DNA of 64,000 nt, taken from the NCBI GenBank assembly GCA_942492445.1, contig CALOEW010000042.1, positions 1 through 64,000 of the forward strand, given 5' to 3'. Position numbers and translations under genes: made by a program. Source of the stretch: NORP240 sp942492445. GTDB taxonomy: Bacteria > Pseudomonadota > Gammaproteobacteria > Pseudomonadales > Pseudohongiellaceae. The notes under the pieces were generated by a model. It was not told the DNA's origin. It searched no databases and saw only the letters and a program-made list of their open reading frames with translations. This document shows positions 9,747 through 17,824 of this stretch, piece by piece (within the stretch, counting starts at the first letter, position 1; each line of letters begins with the position of its first letter).

Positions 9747-10481
9747 ATGGCAGAACCAGTCCTCCTCAACTTCAAGCAGCACGGCAACCTCCGCCTCAGG
9801 GAACTCCGCGATTTCACGAAGTTCAGAACCATGCACCTGGTGCCTGTTGTATTTCATGAGTTTTACGGGCTGGCGACGGAGTTCCCCCTGGTATTTGTCC
9901 GCAACAGCGAAACCGGGGGGTTTGTTCCGGTGGCCCTGATGGGCCTGAGTAAAGGGCATAACCTCTATTGCCAGCAGCCGGAGTGGAAATCCTCGTTCGT
10001 TCCCACCACATTTACCCTGGCCCCCCTTTCGGTTCAACGGCTGCCTGAAAATGAGGAGGAGGCCGTTATCGCCATCGATGAGGAGAGCGATCTGGTCAGC
10101 GAAACCACGGGGGAACCAATGTTCACCGCCGACGGGGAATACACCGAGTACCTGAAGGCACGGATCAATCACGTGGTGACGGTGACCCGGCAATCGCTGC
10201 AGAGCGCGGCCCTGTGTCAGTGGCTCACTGAGAAAAACCTTTTCCGGAGCAAACCACTGGCCTTCCAGCTGAGCAGAAACGCTACCAGGTATGAACTGGA
10301 GGGAGTGTATTCTGTGGATGAAGAGGCACTGGCGAAATTAAGCGATGAGGAGTATCTGGAACTGCGTCGGCGCGGCGTGATGCCGCTCATTTATTCCCAC
10401 CTGACCTCGGTCCATCAATTCGACCGCCTGCTGCGACTGCAGACCCAGGCTGACGCGGAACCGCTGAAAACCACCGGCTAG
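9747..10481 (+). CDS. SapC family protein
   Basis: A 244-aa protein of the SapC family. The N-terminal block runs from NLRLRELRDFTKFRTMHLVPVV, followed by EFPLVFVRNSETGGFVPVALMGL, typical of this family; the C-terminal half contains LTEKNLFRSKPLAFQLS. SapC was first named in a Campylobacter surface-array context, but in proteobacteria it usually accompanies TonB receptors and tryptophan-halogenase-like genes, as here. Its biochemical role is unknown. It has no signal peptide or membrane segment, so it is probably cytoplasmic. A hairpin at 10576-10608 follows. Confidence 0.85.
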   Translation: MAEPVLLNFKQHGNLRLRELRDFTKFRTMHLVPVVFHEFYGLATEFPLVFVRNSETGGFVPVALMGLSKGHNLYCQQPEWKSSFVPTTFTLAPLSVQRLPENEEEAVIAIDEESDLVSETTGEPMFTADGEYTEYLKARINHVVTVTRQSLQSAALCQWLTEKNLFRSKPLAFQLSRNATRYELEGVYSVDEEALAKLSDEEYLELRRRGVMPLIYSHLTSVHQFDRLLRLQTQADAEPLKTTG

Positions 10482-10575
10482 CGGGCTAGCCCGGGTCTCT
10501 CATCTTCGCTCTCACAGCCCGCTATCACGATAGGGAGCTTGTGAGGGCAGTTGGCACTTCCTCAGAAACCACAAA

Positions 10576-10608
10576 GGGCGACCCTCAGTATACTACTGAG
10601 GGTCGCCC
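10576..10608. terminator. Hairpin between convergent genes
   Basis: Perfect 15-bp arms GGGCGACCCTCAGTA (10576-10590) and its complement (10594-10608) with a 3-base loop. It lies between the end of sapC (+) and the end of the gene at 10638 (-). There is no long T-run on either side, so it may be a bidirectional terminator or an mRNA 3'-end stabiliser. Confidence 0.6.
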
Positions 10609-10637
10609 CCGGTGAGCGGGATCGGTCGGACCTGCCT

Positions 10638-11624
10638 CTATTCGCTGGCGTTGAATTCCTCCTGCACTTCAAGGGTACGCCAGCCGGCCATGATGCCGGC
10701 CATGCTGTAGTTGCCCTCGTGGCAGGCATACTCGTACATGGGGTCCGAGGAACGAACCATGGGGAACATGGCGGTCCACGGCTGCTTCCAGCGGGTGGGA
10801 TCGGTAATTGTGAATTCGTAACCCAGTGAATTCGCGTCGATCAACCAGAATTTTTCAACCAGCTCCATGTTTTCACTGGAGTTCATGAACGAGGTGGGCC
10901 CGGCAAAGTGCCTGGTTTCTATCACCAGGGTATCGCCATCCCAGTAACCGACGGAATCTCCCTCCCATTTCCTGGGAACCGTTAGATGTTCATCGGTATC
11001 CATCTTGACAATCCGGGCGTTATGCACCATCTCGTTGTGGATAAGGACATGGTCCGGGGTCTGAACCAGCTGCACGTTATTGTTGTAGGCGCTGGGCAGC
11101 ATCGGCGGGCCGGAGTTGAAGCCCATGATGCAGCGCTCCGACAGGGGGCGAACCTCGATGCCTCGATTCTGCTCTGCTTCCTCACGGGACTTGGCGGCGA
11201 GCTGCATGGCGGCCTCGGTCATTTCCGGCAGCCGTCCGTCGGCCGGTGAGGTGATCAGTGAAGTCCTGTTGGTGCCGAGAATTTCATTGCCCCGGTCGTA
11301 CCAGAATTCGTTGTAGTCACCGGTGGTGCTGGTATCGGTGAAGTTGTCGCGGTTGAGGGCCTCCTGCCTGGCGGCTTCGAATTCCTCAGCCTCCTCAGGG
11401 GACAGAAACTCCCTGTCACCATATTGTTCGGGGCGCTGCAACGGGGTAATGGTACGGAAATCCCAGATACCCTGAAGGTCGGGCCGCCCGTTGGCAAGCC
11501 GGGGGATCTCACCATCCGGTTGCGACTGGGCTCCCGCAGGCAAATTCACCGACAAGCCGATCATCAGGCCCAGGACACAGGTTAATAATTTTGCAGATTT
11601 CTCACTTGCTGGTTTCTCGGTCAT
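10638..11624 (-). CDS. Secreted protein of unknown function (328 aa)
   Basis: The start at 11624 is chosen because GGAG lies six bases upstream; an in-frame ATG nine codons earlier has a poorer site. Residues 1-33 form a signal peptide (LLTCVLGLMIGLSVNLPAGAQS). The mature protein begins with PRLANGRPDLQGIWDF, and contains RCIMGFNSGPPMLPSAYNNN and WEGDSVGYWDGDTLVIET, motifs I associate with a large, uncharacterised family of exported proteins that is multicopy in Acidobacteria and marine gammaproteobacteria. It is rich in Trp, Tyr and Asn. No catalytic motif is recognised. It stands alone, convergent with sapC. Confidence 0.8.
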   Translation of the reverse strand: MTEKPASEKSAKLLTCVLGLMIGLSVNLPAGAQSQPDGEIPRLANGRPDLQGIWDFRTITPLQRPEQYGDREFLSPEEAEEFEAARQEALNRDNFTDTSTTGDYNEFWYDRGNEILGTNRTSLITSPADGRLPEMTEAAMQLAAKSREEAEQNRGIEVRPLSERCIMGFNSGPPMLPSAYNNNVQLVQTPDHVLIHNEMVHNARIVKMDTDEHLTVPRKWEGDSVGYWDGDTLVIETRHFAGPTSFMNSSENMELVEKFWLIDANSLGYEFTITDPTRWKQPWTAMFPMVRSSDPMYEYACHEGNYSMAGIMAGWRTLEVQEEFNASE

Positions 11625-11651
11625 AAGTGACTCCAGTTTTTTGGCAACCAT

Positions 11652-12303
11652 TCGAGTAATTTACCTTTGTTGGCAGGTTTTCTTATAATACTTTTAGTTG
11701 GTTTTAAGCACTCAAATTACCACTGCCGACAGTGCCTTGGCAAGCAGGCACGAGACTGCCGAACGAGCAGGTGAGACGACTGGTGGGACGGCTGCTGGCA
11801 AGTCCGGCGGGAATGCCGCGCGGCACCGGGAGCTTCTCCTCGTGCCAACCAGTACAGCCCCCAGGCCCGTTGCAGTAAGCTATTGTTATGTAAGGAGCTG
11901 TTCCCGTTCGACGGCGGTTGTCGCGTCGTAGCTGCGGGAACGGCCCGCCACCGGGCGGCGGCGCCGGGGAGGTTCTGAATTACGAACCGCTGCAGGCAGC
12001 CGGGGAACCGGCTAAATCCGGCTCCAGGGACACTCTGGCAGGGCCTGCGATCGGCAGCTTACAGGCCCCGGACCCACACCGGTCATTCAGTAATCCGTGC
12101 AAGTGAGCTAGAATGCACAGGTAAGCAAGTACCGGGGGTGGCAGGTTCCAGCTGAACCAAACCAGGTGTTCACGCCTGCTCTCCGGTACTTCGCTGACAG
12201 AAAAGGGTCGGGGCGTCTGATTACAAATCCACTGACTTAAGAAAGGAATGACTATGTATTCAGCAGACTTCTAATTCCCGGACACTGACCTGGAAACAGC
12301 CGT
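11652..12303. other. Intergenic region before the GntR regulator
   Basis: About 650 bp without a supportable gene. Short open frames at 11698-12106 have no protein-like features. No strong repeat, RNA gene or promoter stood out. It must contain the promoter of the minus-strand secreted protein and that of the plus-strand regulator. Confidence 0.4.
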
Positions 12304-13050
12304 ATGAACAAACCAATGCCCCCTTTAAAGCCCACGTCCACCGCTGACCGGGTTGCCGGCATACTAAGGAAGCATATCCTGTCCACACCCGAGGGCAGCC
12401 ACATGGGGTCCGAGGCGGACCTGGCCTCGGAAATCGGCGTCAGCCTGCCAACCCTGCGCCAGGCTGCCCGTATGCTCGAATATGAACAACTGCTGACTAT
12501 CAAGCCCGGCAAGGGCGGAGGGTACTTCACCCGGCGCCCCAGCATCGAGACGGCGATCAAATCAGCCAGCCAGTACCTTTCCTCCAAAGATCTCATCAGC
12601 AACCCGAGTTTCATGGACTGCGCAGACCCCATCGTCACCGCTATCATCGCGAAAGCGGCGAATTGTGACGACGAAAAACTCCTGGAAAAATTGCGGCAAT
12701 TTGTCGAGGACCAGCGTAACGACGAGAACAAGCAGCTGCTCCCCGAGGAATCATTCAAAGTTTCGTCCAACCTGATGTCTCTGCTTGGCGCCATGTCCCA
12801 GAACGTGCTGCTGGAGCTTTTTGCCCGAATCCTGTGGAACGAGGTCAGCGTAAGCCGCACCACCGTCTCGCCCAGTGAAGCCCAGCAGGTCTTGAAGCTT
12901 AATTACCGCACTCGCCTTAATGTCGCCGAAGCAGTCCTTGCGCAGAACCCGAAAAAGGCATTGAAAGCCTGGCAGGCCCGGTCCAGTTTCCTGCGTTCCT
13001 GGCCCCAGCGAGGTTTCCACCTGCGTCGGAAAACCGACCCTGAGGTATAA
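12304..13050 (+). CDS. GntR-family transcriptional regulator (FadR-like)
   Basis: A 248-aa repressor-type regulator. Residues about 13-78 form a winged helix-turn-helix (DRVAGILRKHIL, SEADLASEIGVSLPTLRQAARML, then a GKGGGYF wing), characteristic of GntR proteins. The rest (about 85-235) is helical and resembles a degenerate FadR/FCD ligand domain, without an obvious full set of metal-binding histidines. The ligand is unknown. It could control the adjacent exported oxidase block, but no operator was identified. The ribosome site is weak (CTGGAAACAGCCGT before the ATG). Confidence 0.85.
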   Translation: MNKPMPPLKPTSTADRVAGILRKHILSTPEGSHMGSEADLASEIGVSLPTLRQAARMLEYEQLLTIKPGKGGGYFTRRPSIETAIKSASQYLSSKDLISNPSFMDCADPIVTAIIAKAANCDDEKLLEKLRQFVEDQRNDENKQLLPEESFKVSSNLMSLLGAMSQNVLLELFARILWNEVSVSRTTVSPSEAQQVLKLNYRTRLNVAEAVLAQNPKKALKAWQARSSFLRSWPQRGFHLRRKTDPEV

Positions 13051-13636
13051 GACCCTGGGGTCTAATACAGAAGGTTAATTTCTGCAGCGAAACTCTGGCC
13101 CAGGCACCCGTGGTTCGCCGTTTGCCCCCGAATTCGGCCACAGGAACCCGGATTTATCCGAAAACCCCTAATTATCAGCAGCTTGGCGGGATATCTCCGG
13201 AGCCTCCGGTTGCCGACCCACGCCGTTCTTCCGGCTCGATCGCGGAATTCAGGGCCCCGGTCCCGGGCCAACCGGCCCGGAAACCCGTTACAGTGCGCTG
13301 AATCCCGATGGCGCCGGCGTGAAGTACTCCAGACCGGCGGTATCTCCCCTGGCGGCCTCCGCGCTTGCCGTCGAAACAGGAACCCCTTCGCAGGCACCGG
13401 TTTCCAGGCGCCCAACTGTTCAAATCCCGGTACCGCCGTGCTTGACAGTAACCCGAGTTAGTGGCACTTTCCGATCCAGGTAAAAGGTTAACTTCTTTAT
13501 TAGAACAAAATTGAATCAGGCAGTCGTGGGTGCATTCTGCAGTTCGGGTACCGATGAGCGCTTCTGACCGGCTATTCACTAACCAAGTTACCAGCATTTC
13601 CCCAATGAAACAGTCCCAACCCTCAGGAGGATAGCG
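13051..13636. other. Intergenic region before the PHM-like gene
   Basis: 586 bp without a credible gene. A small 6-bp hairpin (AGACCC/GGGTCT, 13050-13063) directly follows the regulator stop codon. The sequences around 13070-13130 and 13475-13540 share weak similarity (AGGTTAA-TTCT plus a CGTGGGTGC-like part), probably too short to mean much. The promoter for the gene at 13637 should lie here. Confidence 0.35.
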
Positions 13637-14986
13637 ATGAAGGCTGCCAACTGCCAGAAAACACACTTGGGAAAAGTCACCTCGTCGGCTTTGACCGGAT
13701 TGGCTGCACTGCTGATCTCGGGCCTGGCTTCTGCCCAGAGCGCTGACCAGGATATTACTTTTTCCCGCGACATCATGCCCATACTTCAGGATAACTGCCA
13801 GGAGTGCCACCGTGCTCAGGGTATTGCTCCCATGTCGTTAATGACCTATACCGAAGTGCGTCCCTGGGCGCCCCTGATCCAGCTCAAGGTGGTGAACCGT
13901 TCGATGCCGCCCTGGCATATCGACCGCAATATCGGCATTCAGCAATTCAAGAACGACCGCTCCCTCAGCGACGAGCAGGTGGCGATGATTTCCGACTGGG
14001 TTGACGCCGGAGCCCCCGAGGGCAATCCCGAAGATCTGCCGCCGGCACGGACGTTTGCCGACGCAACGACCTGGAGCATCGGCGAGCCGGACGTAGTGGT
14101 TTCCTGGGAATACACCGTCCCGGCATCCGGGGCCGATCTGTTCGGCGACATTTACTCCACCGACCTGATCGGCAAAATGTCTGATGGCCGCTATATCAAG
14201 GCTATCCAGACCCGTACCGTGGACGACGCCTCACGTCGCGTCGTTCACCATGCGCTGTCCTATGCATCCACCGACGGCGACAGGAACAACCCCGAGAACG
14301 ATCAGTTCCTGGTCGAATACGCTTCCGGTAAAAGTGCTGAATTTTTCCCGGAAAACACCGGGGTACTGCTGCCACCCGACAGCGAAGTGCGCCTTTCCTA
14401 CCACCTCCATCCGGTCGGTGTCGAGACCAACGCCAAAGTCGAGCTTGGCATCGTGTTCTATCCCGAAGGCTATGAGCCCGAGTTCCGCCGCTGGTCCAAG
14501 CAACTCGCCCAGCGACAGAGCCTGATCGACATTCCCGGAGGTGAAGTGGTGCGAACCGACGGCTACGTCTACTTCCATACCAATGCCACCATTACGGCGT
14601 TTCAGCCCCACATGCATGGCCTGGGTTCCTACCAGTGCCTGGAGCTGATCTATCCGTCCGGTGGCTCCACCGCCCAGTCTGAAGTAGTCAGCTGTGCTCA
14701 CTGGGACTACAACTGGCATACGATCTACAACTATGACGAAGATGTGGCGCCGCTTATCCCGGCGGGCACCGTGGCCCACCTTATCAGCTTCTTCGATAAC
14801 ACGGCCTCGAATCCCGGCAATCACGACGCCAGGAACTGGACCGGCGACGGCGGTCGCACCATTGACGAGATGAGCTTCACATGGCTCGGCTGGTATTCAA
14901 TGTCCGACGAGCAATACGTTGCCGAACTGGAACGGCGTCAGGCGCTCCAGAGCGACAACATGAACAGCATTGCTTCCTCGGAATAA
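13637..14986 (+). CDS. Exported heme-c / PHM-like copper monooxygenase
   Basis: A 449-aa secreted protein with a strong AGGAGG site upstream. Residues 1-33 are a signal peptide (ends ASA). Residues 40-125 are a c-type cytochrome domain with the heme motif CQECH (54-58) and RSMPPWH (Met90 a possible axial ligand). Residues about 145-420 resemble the two-domain copper fold of peptidylglycine alpha-hydroxylating monooxygenase (PHM) and dopamine beta-hydroxylase. The candidate copper ligands are all present: His204-His205 (VVHHALSY) and His256 (SYHLHP) for CuH, His325/His327 (PHMHG) and Met412 (DEMSFTW) for CuM. Family knowledge: these enzymes hydroxylate C-H bonds with O2 and two electrons. I infer the fused heme supplies electrons in place of ascorbate. 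The PAL-like gene lies 1.4 kb downstream on the same strand. The substrate is unknown. Confidence 0.85.
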   Translation: MKAANCQKTHLGKVTSSALTGLAALLISGLASAQSADQDITFSRDIMPILQDNCQECHRAQGIAPMSLMTYTEVRPWAPLIQLKVVNRSMPPWHIDRNIGIQQFKNDRSLSDEQVAMISDWVDAGAPEGNPEDLPPARTFADATTWSIGEPDVVVSWEYTVPASGADLFGDIYSTDLIGKMSDGRYIKAIQTRTVDDASRRVVHHALSYASTDGDRNNPENDQFLVEYASGKSAEFFPENTGVLLPPDSEVRLSYHLHPVGVETNAKVELGIVFYPEGYEPEFRRWSKQLAQRQSLIDIPGGEVVRTDGYVYFHTNATITAFQPHMHGLGSYQCLELIYPSGGSTAQSEVVSCAHWDYNWHTIYNYDEDVAPLIPAGTVAHLISFFDNTASNPGNHDARNWTGDGGRTIDEMSFTWLGWYSMSDEQYVAELERRQALQSDNMNSIASSE

Positions 14987-14999
14987 TGTTGGAGTGTAC

Positions 15000-15030
15000 G
15001 GATACCCGGTGCCATCCGGTCCGGGTATCC
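15000..15030 (+). terminator. Hairpin after the PHM-like gene
   Basis: Perfect 10-bp arms GGATACCCGG (15000-15009) and CCGGGTATCC (15021-15030), 14 bp after the stop codon. No T-run follows, so it may be a factor-dependent terminator or an mRNA-stabilising hairpin. Confidence 0.45.
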
Positions 15031-15230
15031 GGTTGCTGATAAAGGCTGGAGCGGTGTGCCGGAACGGCCTGCCGCTCGAGCTGCATCAGTAAGGGCAGGA
15101 CAATAATAATTTTTCAATTCACGACCTAAAATCAAATAATCATCGCGCAAGCGTACTACTATTTCCGGGCATTTAGTGCTGGCGAGGAAATGCCGGGCAA
15201 GGCCCCTGAAATATTGCTGGAGGGAATACC

Positions 15231-16157
15231 ATGTCAAAGCGCTCTATCTACGGTTTACCTGGTCTGGTGGCCCTGATTCTCCTGATCAACCCCTTTGCGT
15301 TGGCAGTGGCGCAGTTCGAACACCTGCCCTATCAACTCAAATACGACAAGGGTCAGACCATTCAACCCATTTTTCAAGGCTGGTCCAGAAATGAGGACGG
15401 CTCATTCGACATGCATTTCGGCTATCTGAACCGGAATTACACTGAAGAATTGAACATCCCCATCGGTTCGGACAATTTTATCGATATGGCCGGACTGGAC
15501 AATATCCAGAATCAACCGACCTATTTCCATACCCGGAACAACCGCGATATTTTTACTGTCAACGTGCCCGCGGACTTCGGCAATCGCGAGATTGTCTGGA
15601 GGTTGACTTCCCAGGGGAAGACCCTGGAGGCCGTAGGCTGGCTGCAGGCAGAGTGGGAGATCGATGAATACGGAGGCTACACCCCGGACCCGGAAACTCT
15701 GGCCAATAAGCCGCCCGAGCTCAGCGTGGTAACCGCAACCTCGGTAACACTCCCCGCCAGGCTGACCCTGACTGCCACCGTGACTGACGATGGGCTGCCC
15801 AAGCCCAGGCCCAGCCGCGGCGAAGATGAACCAGCCGTGGTCAATGAGTGGAACCGCACTCCGCTGTTGACGCGGCCGGAGAACGCCCTGCCTCTTCCCA
15901 TTAACGTGCCGCACCTTCAGACCAATATCAGAGGGATGAAACAGAAGCCGACGCCGCCCAGAGACAAACTCACAGTCTCCTATAGTGTGTGGCGCGGTCC
16001 GGCCAACATCGAGGTCGAGCCACTGTTCACGGAAGTGTTGAATGGCAGTACCCGAACCGATATCACCTTCAGCGAGCCGGGTGAATACCAGCTGCAAGTG
16101 CGCGCCTTCGACGGTGGCAAGTCCACCTATGAATACGTGACTGTCAACGTACGGTAA
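15231..16157 (+). CDS. Secreted protein of unknown function between PHM-like and PAL-like genes
   Basis: A 308-aa protein with GGAGGG six bases before the ATG. A signal peptide occupies residues 1-27 (ends ALAVA). The mature part begins with a segment containing GWSRNEDGSFDMHFGYLNRNYTE-type sequence, an aromatic beta-rich block. The C-terminal 100 residues (DKLTVSYSVWRGPANIEVE to YEYVTVNVR) read like an immunoglobulin or PKD-like beta-sandwich ending in a typical terminal strand. A proline/charged linker near 185-235 joins the two. No enzyme motif is seen. It lies between two oxidase-type genes and could be a partner or scaffold, which is only inference. Confidence 0.8.
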   Translation: MSKRSIYGLPGLVALILLINPFALAVAQFEHLPYQLKYDKGQTIQPIFQGWSRNEDGSFDMHFGYLNRNYTEELNIPIGSDNFIDMAGLDNIQNQPTYFHTRNNRDIFTVNVPADFGNREIVWRLTSQGKTLEAVGWLQAEWEIDEYGGYTPDPETLANKPPELSVVTATSVTLPARLTLTATVTDDGLPKPRPSRGEDEPAVVNEWNRTPLLTRPENALPLPINVPHLQTNIRGMKQKPTPPRDKLTVSYSVWRGPANIEVEPLFTEVLNGSTRTDITFSEPGEYQLQVRAFDGGKSTYEYVTVNVR

Positions 16158-16166
16158 CCCTTGACC

Positions 16167-16199
16167 GGTGGTTCCGGTGTCAGATACGCTGGAACCACC
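16167..16199 (+). terminator. Hairpin after the secreted protein gene
   Basis: Perfect 9-bp arms GGTGGTTCC (16167-16175) and GGAACCACC (16191-16199), starting 9 bp after the stop codon. No T-run follows; moderate support as a terminator. Confidence 0.4.
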
Positions 16200-16374
16200 C
16201 ATGCCAACAGCAGCCACGTTTCGTTGCGCGGACTTTGAACTGGCAGCAATCTAAACGGGACAACGGCTCAGTTTGGAATGACTTGACGTACCACCTCTGG
16301 AAACCTCCTTTCTGAATGGACCTGGTCCGACAGGCTGGACTTTTCACTCTTGAGTAAAACAACAGGGAATCAAT

Positions 16375-17565
16375 ATGAACAAAACCAAGAAGAAAGTGTA
16401 TTTAGGATTAATGAGCGGCGCCCTCCTACTGGCGCTGGGAGTCGGGCAGGAGAGATTGCAGGAATCTGCAACCGCCGCGACAAACAGCCGGCAGGTTCCG
16501 CACTTCGAGGTCGACCCGTTCTGGCCCAAGCCACTGCCGAACAAGTGGATCCTGGGCAGCACCATCGGTGTCGCGGTCGATGGTCGCGACCATATTTATA
16601 TCGTGCACCGCAACGATGATGGCAACTTCGCCAACCAGGAGATCGGCCTGGATGCAGGGATAGCTGACTGCTGTACCGCAGCGCCGCCGATACTCGAATT
16701 CGATCTCGACGGTAACCTGATCAATGCCTGGGGTGGTCCTGGTGTGGGTTATACCTGGCCTTCCTCCAACCACGGTATCGAGATCGCCCCCAACGGCGAT
16801 GTCTGGATCGGAGGTAACGGCGGTGGGGATTCCCACGTACTGGTCTTTACCAGGGACGGTGAATTCGTCCGTCAGATCGGCGTAGCTGGCGAAGATATCG
16901 ACAGCAACAGCACCACTCATTTCAGTCGTGTTGCTGAAATCGCCATCGACGCAGCTGCCAATGAGGCTTATTTTGCAGACGGCTACGGTAACAAGCGGGT
17001 CGCCGTGGTGGATACCATGACCGGCGCATTCAAGCGTTACTGGGGAGCCTACGGCAACACTCCCGCTGATGACTTTATCTCCTATGTTCCCGGTGAGCCA
17101 CTGCCGCAGCAGTTCGTGGGCCCGGTTCACTGTGCAGAACCCTCAAATGACGGCCTGATTTACGTCTGTGACCGCGGTGCCGACCGCATTCAGGTATTCC
17201 GGCCCAACGGCACCTTCGTGAAGGAGGCTCAGATCGCCCCGATGACCCGTGGCGCCGGAGCCACCTGGGACATCGCATTTTCCCAGGATGACGAGCAGGA
17301 GTTCATCTACGTGGCTGATGGTTCCAATATGAAGGTCTATGTTGTGGATCGCCAGAGCCTCGAAGTTCTCTATGTGATCGGTGAGGGAGGCCGGCAGCCC
17401 GGGCTGTTCTATGGCACCCACAGCATCGTGTCCGATTCACATGGTAATTTCTACACCACGGAAACCTACGAAGGCAAACGAGTCCAGAAGTTCGTTTACC
17501 AGGGGATGCGTCGTCTTGACCTGCTCAGCTCCGGCCCAGCCTGGCCTGACAGCAGAATCGACTGA
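16375..17565 (+). CDS. Exported NHL beta-propeller, PAL-like (peptidyl-hydroxyglycine lyase family)
   Basis: A 396-aa exported protein (AGGGA seven bases before the ATG; hydrophobic signal 8-23, cleavage or anchor uncertain). It is built of six NHL-type propeller blades of the peptidyl-alpha-hydroxyglycine alpha-amidating lyase (PAL) kind. Three histidines at blade positions, His133 (NHGIEIAPNG), His252 (GPVHCAEPS) and His349 (YGTHSIVSD), match the spacing logic of PAL zinc ligands, and CDRGADRIQVF resembles the PAL DRENGRIQ segment carrying a catalytic Arg. Family knowledge: PAL cleaves alpha-hydroxyglycine to give an amide and glyoxylate. Many bacterial NHL proteins have other or unknown roles, so the activity is not certain. 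The PHM-like protein upstream is the logical partner. A strong terminator follows. Confidence 0.82.
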   Translation: MNKTKKKVYLGLMSGALLLALGVGQERLQESATAATNSRQVPHFEVDPFWPKPLPNKWILGSTIGVAVDGRDHIYIVHRNDDGNFANQEIGLDAGIADCCTAAPPILEFDLDGNLINAWGGPGVGYTWPSSNHGIEIAPNGDVWIGGNGGGDSHVLVFTRDGEFVRQIGVAGEDIDSNSTTHFSRVAEIAIDAAANEAYFADGYGNKRVAVVDTMTGAFKRYWGAYGNTPADDFISYVPGEPLPQQFVGPVHCAEPSNDGLIYVCDRGADRIQVFRPNGTFVKEAQIAPMTRGAGATWDIAFSQDDEQEFIYVADGSNMKVYVVDRQSLEVLYVIGEGGRQPGLFYGTHSIVSDSHGNFYTTETYEGKRVQKFVYQGMRRLDLLSSGPAWPDSRID

Positions 17566-17587
17566 TTCGACACACTGCAGAAGCAAC

Positions 17588-17619
17588 AAAAAAGGCCGCC
17601 TTTCAGGCGGCCTTTTTTT
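17588..17619 (+). terminator. Rho-independent terminator after PAL-like gene
   Basis: 13-bp perfect arms with core GGCCGCC/GGCGGCC (17588-17600, 17606-17618), a 5-base loop and a seven-T tail. It begins 22 bp after the stop codon. The A-run on the other side also allows function on the minus strand. Confidence 0.9.
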
Positions 17620-17766
17620 GCTGTCTTTCTGCCTTCAGCCATGCCATGGAACGAAAATGCTTCCAGCCTTCTTCCTCACGGGCCGGTAATCACCACAATC
17701 TGACCCGGCACTGGCACGGACTCACAACCGCGCATCTCGAACCCTGGCTGCAGGTCGGCACCCTTT

Positions 17767-17796
17767 GCCCGGCGCCAGCCAGGCGCGGCGCCGGGC
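17767..17796 (-). terminator. GC-rich hairpin after the molybdenum hydroxylase operon
   Basis: Perfect 10-bp arms GCCCGGCGCC and GGCGCCGGGC with a 10-base loop, 28 bp downstream of the large-subunit stop. There is no T-run on the minus strand. The convergent terminator at 17588-17619 would back it up. Confidence 0.45.
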
Positions 17797-17824
17797 GAAT
17801 GCCGACCTTGCCCTGCCCTGCGGT

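Noticed and set aside
13062..13810. Two minus-strand open frames with weakly similar peptides near 13070-13130 and 13475-13540
   Set aside because: The similarity is short and could be chance; the longer one overlaps the real gene at 13637 on the other strand. Not a supported repeat or gene.
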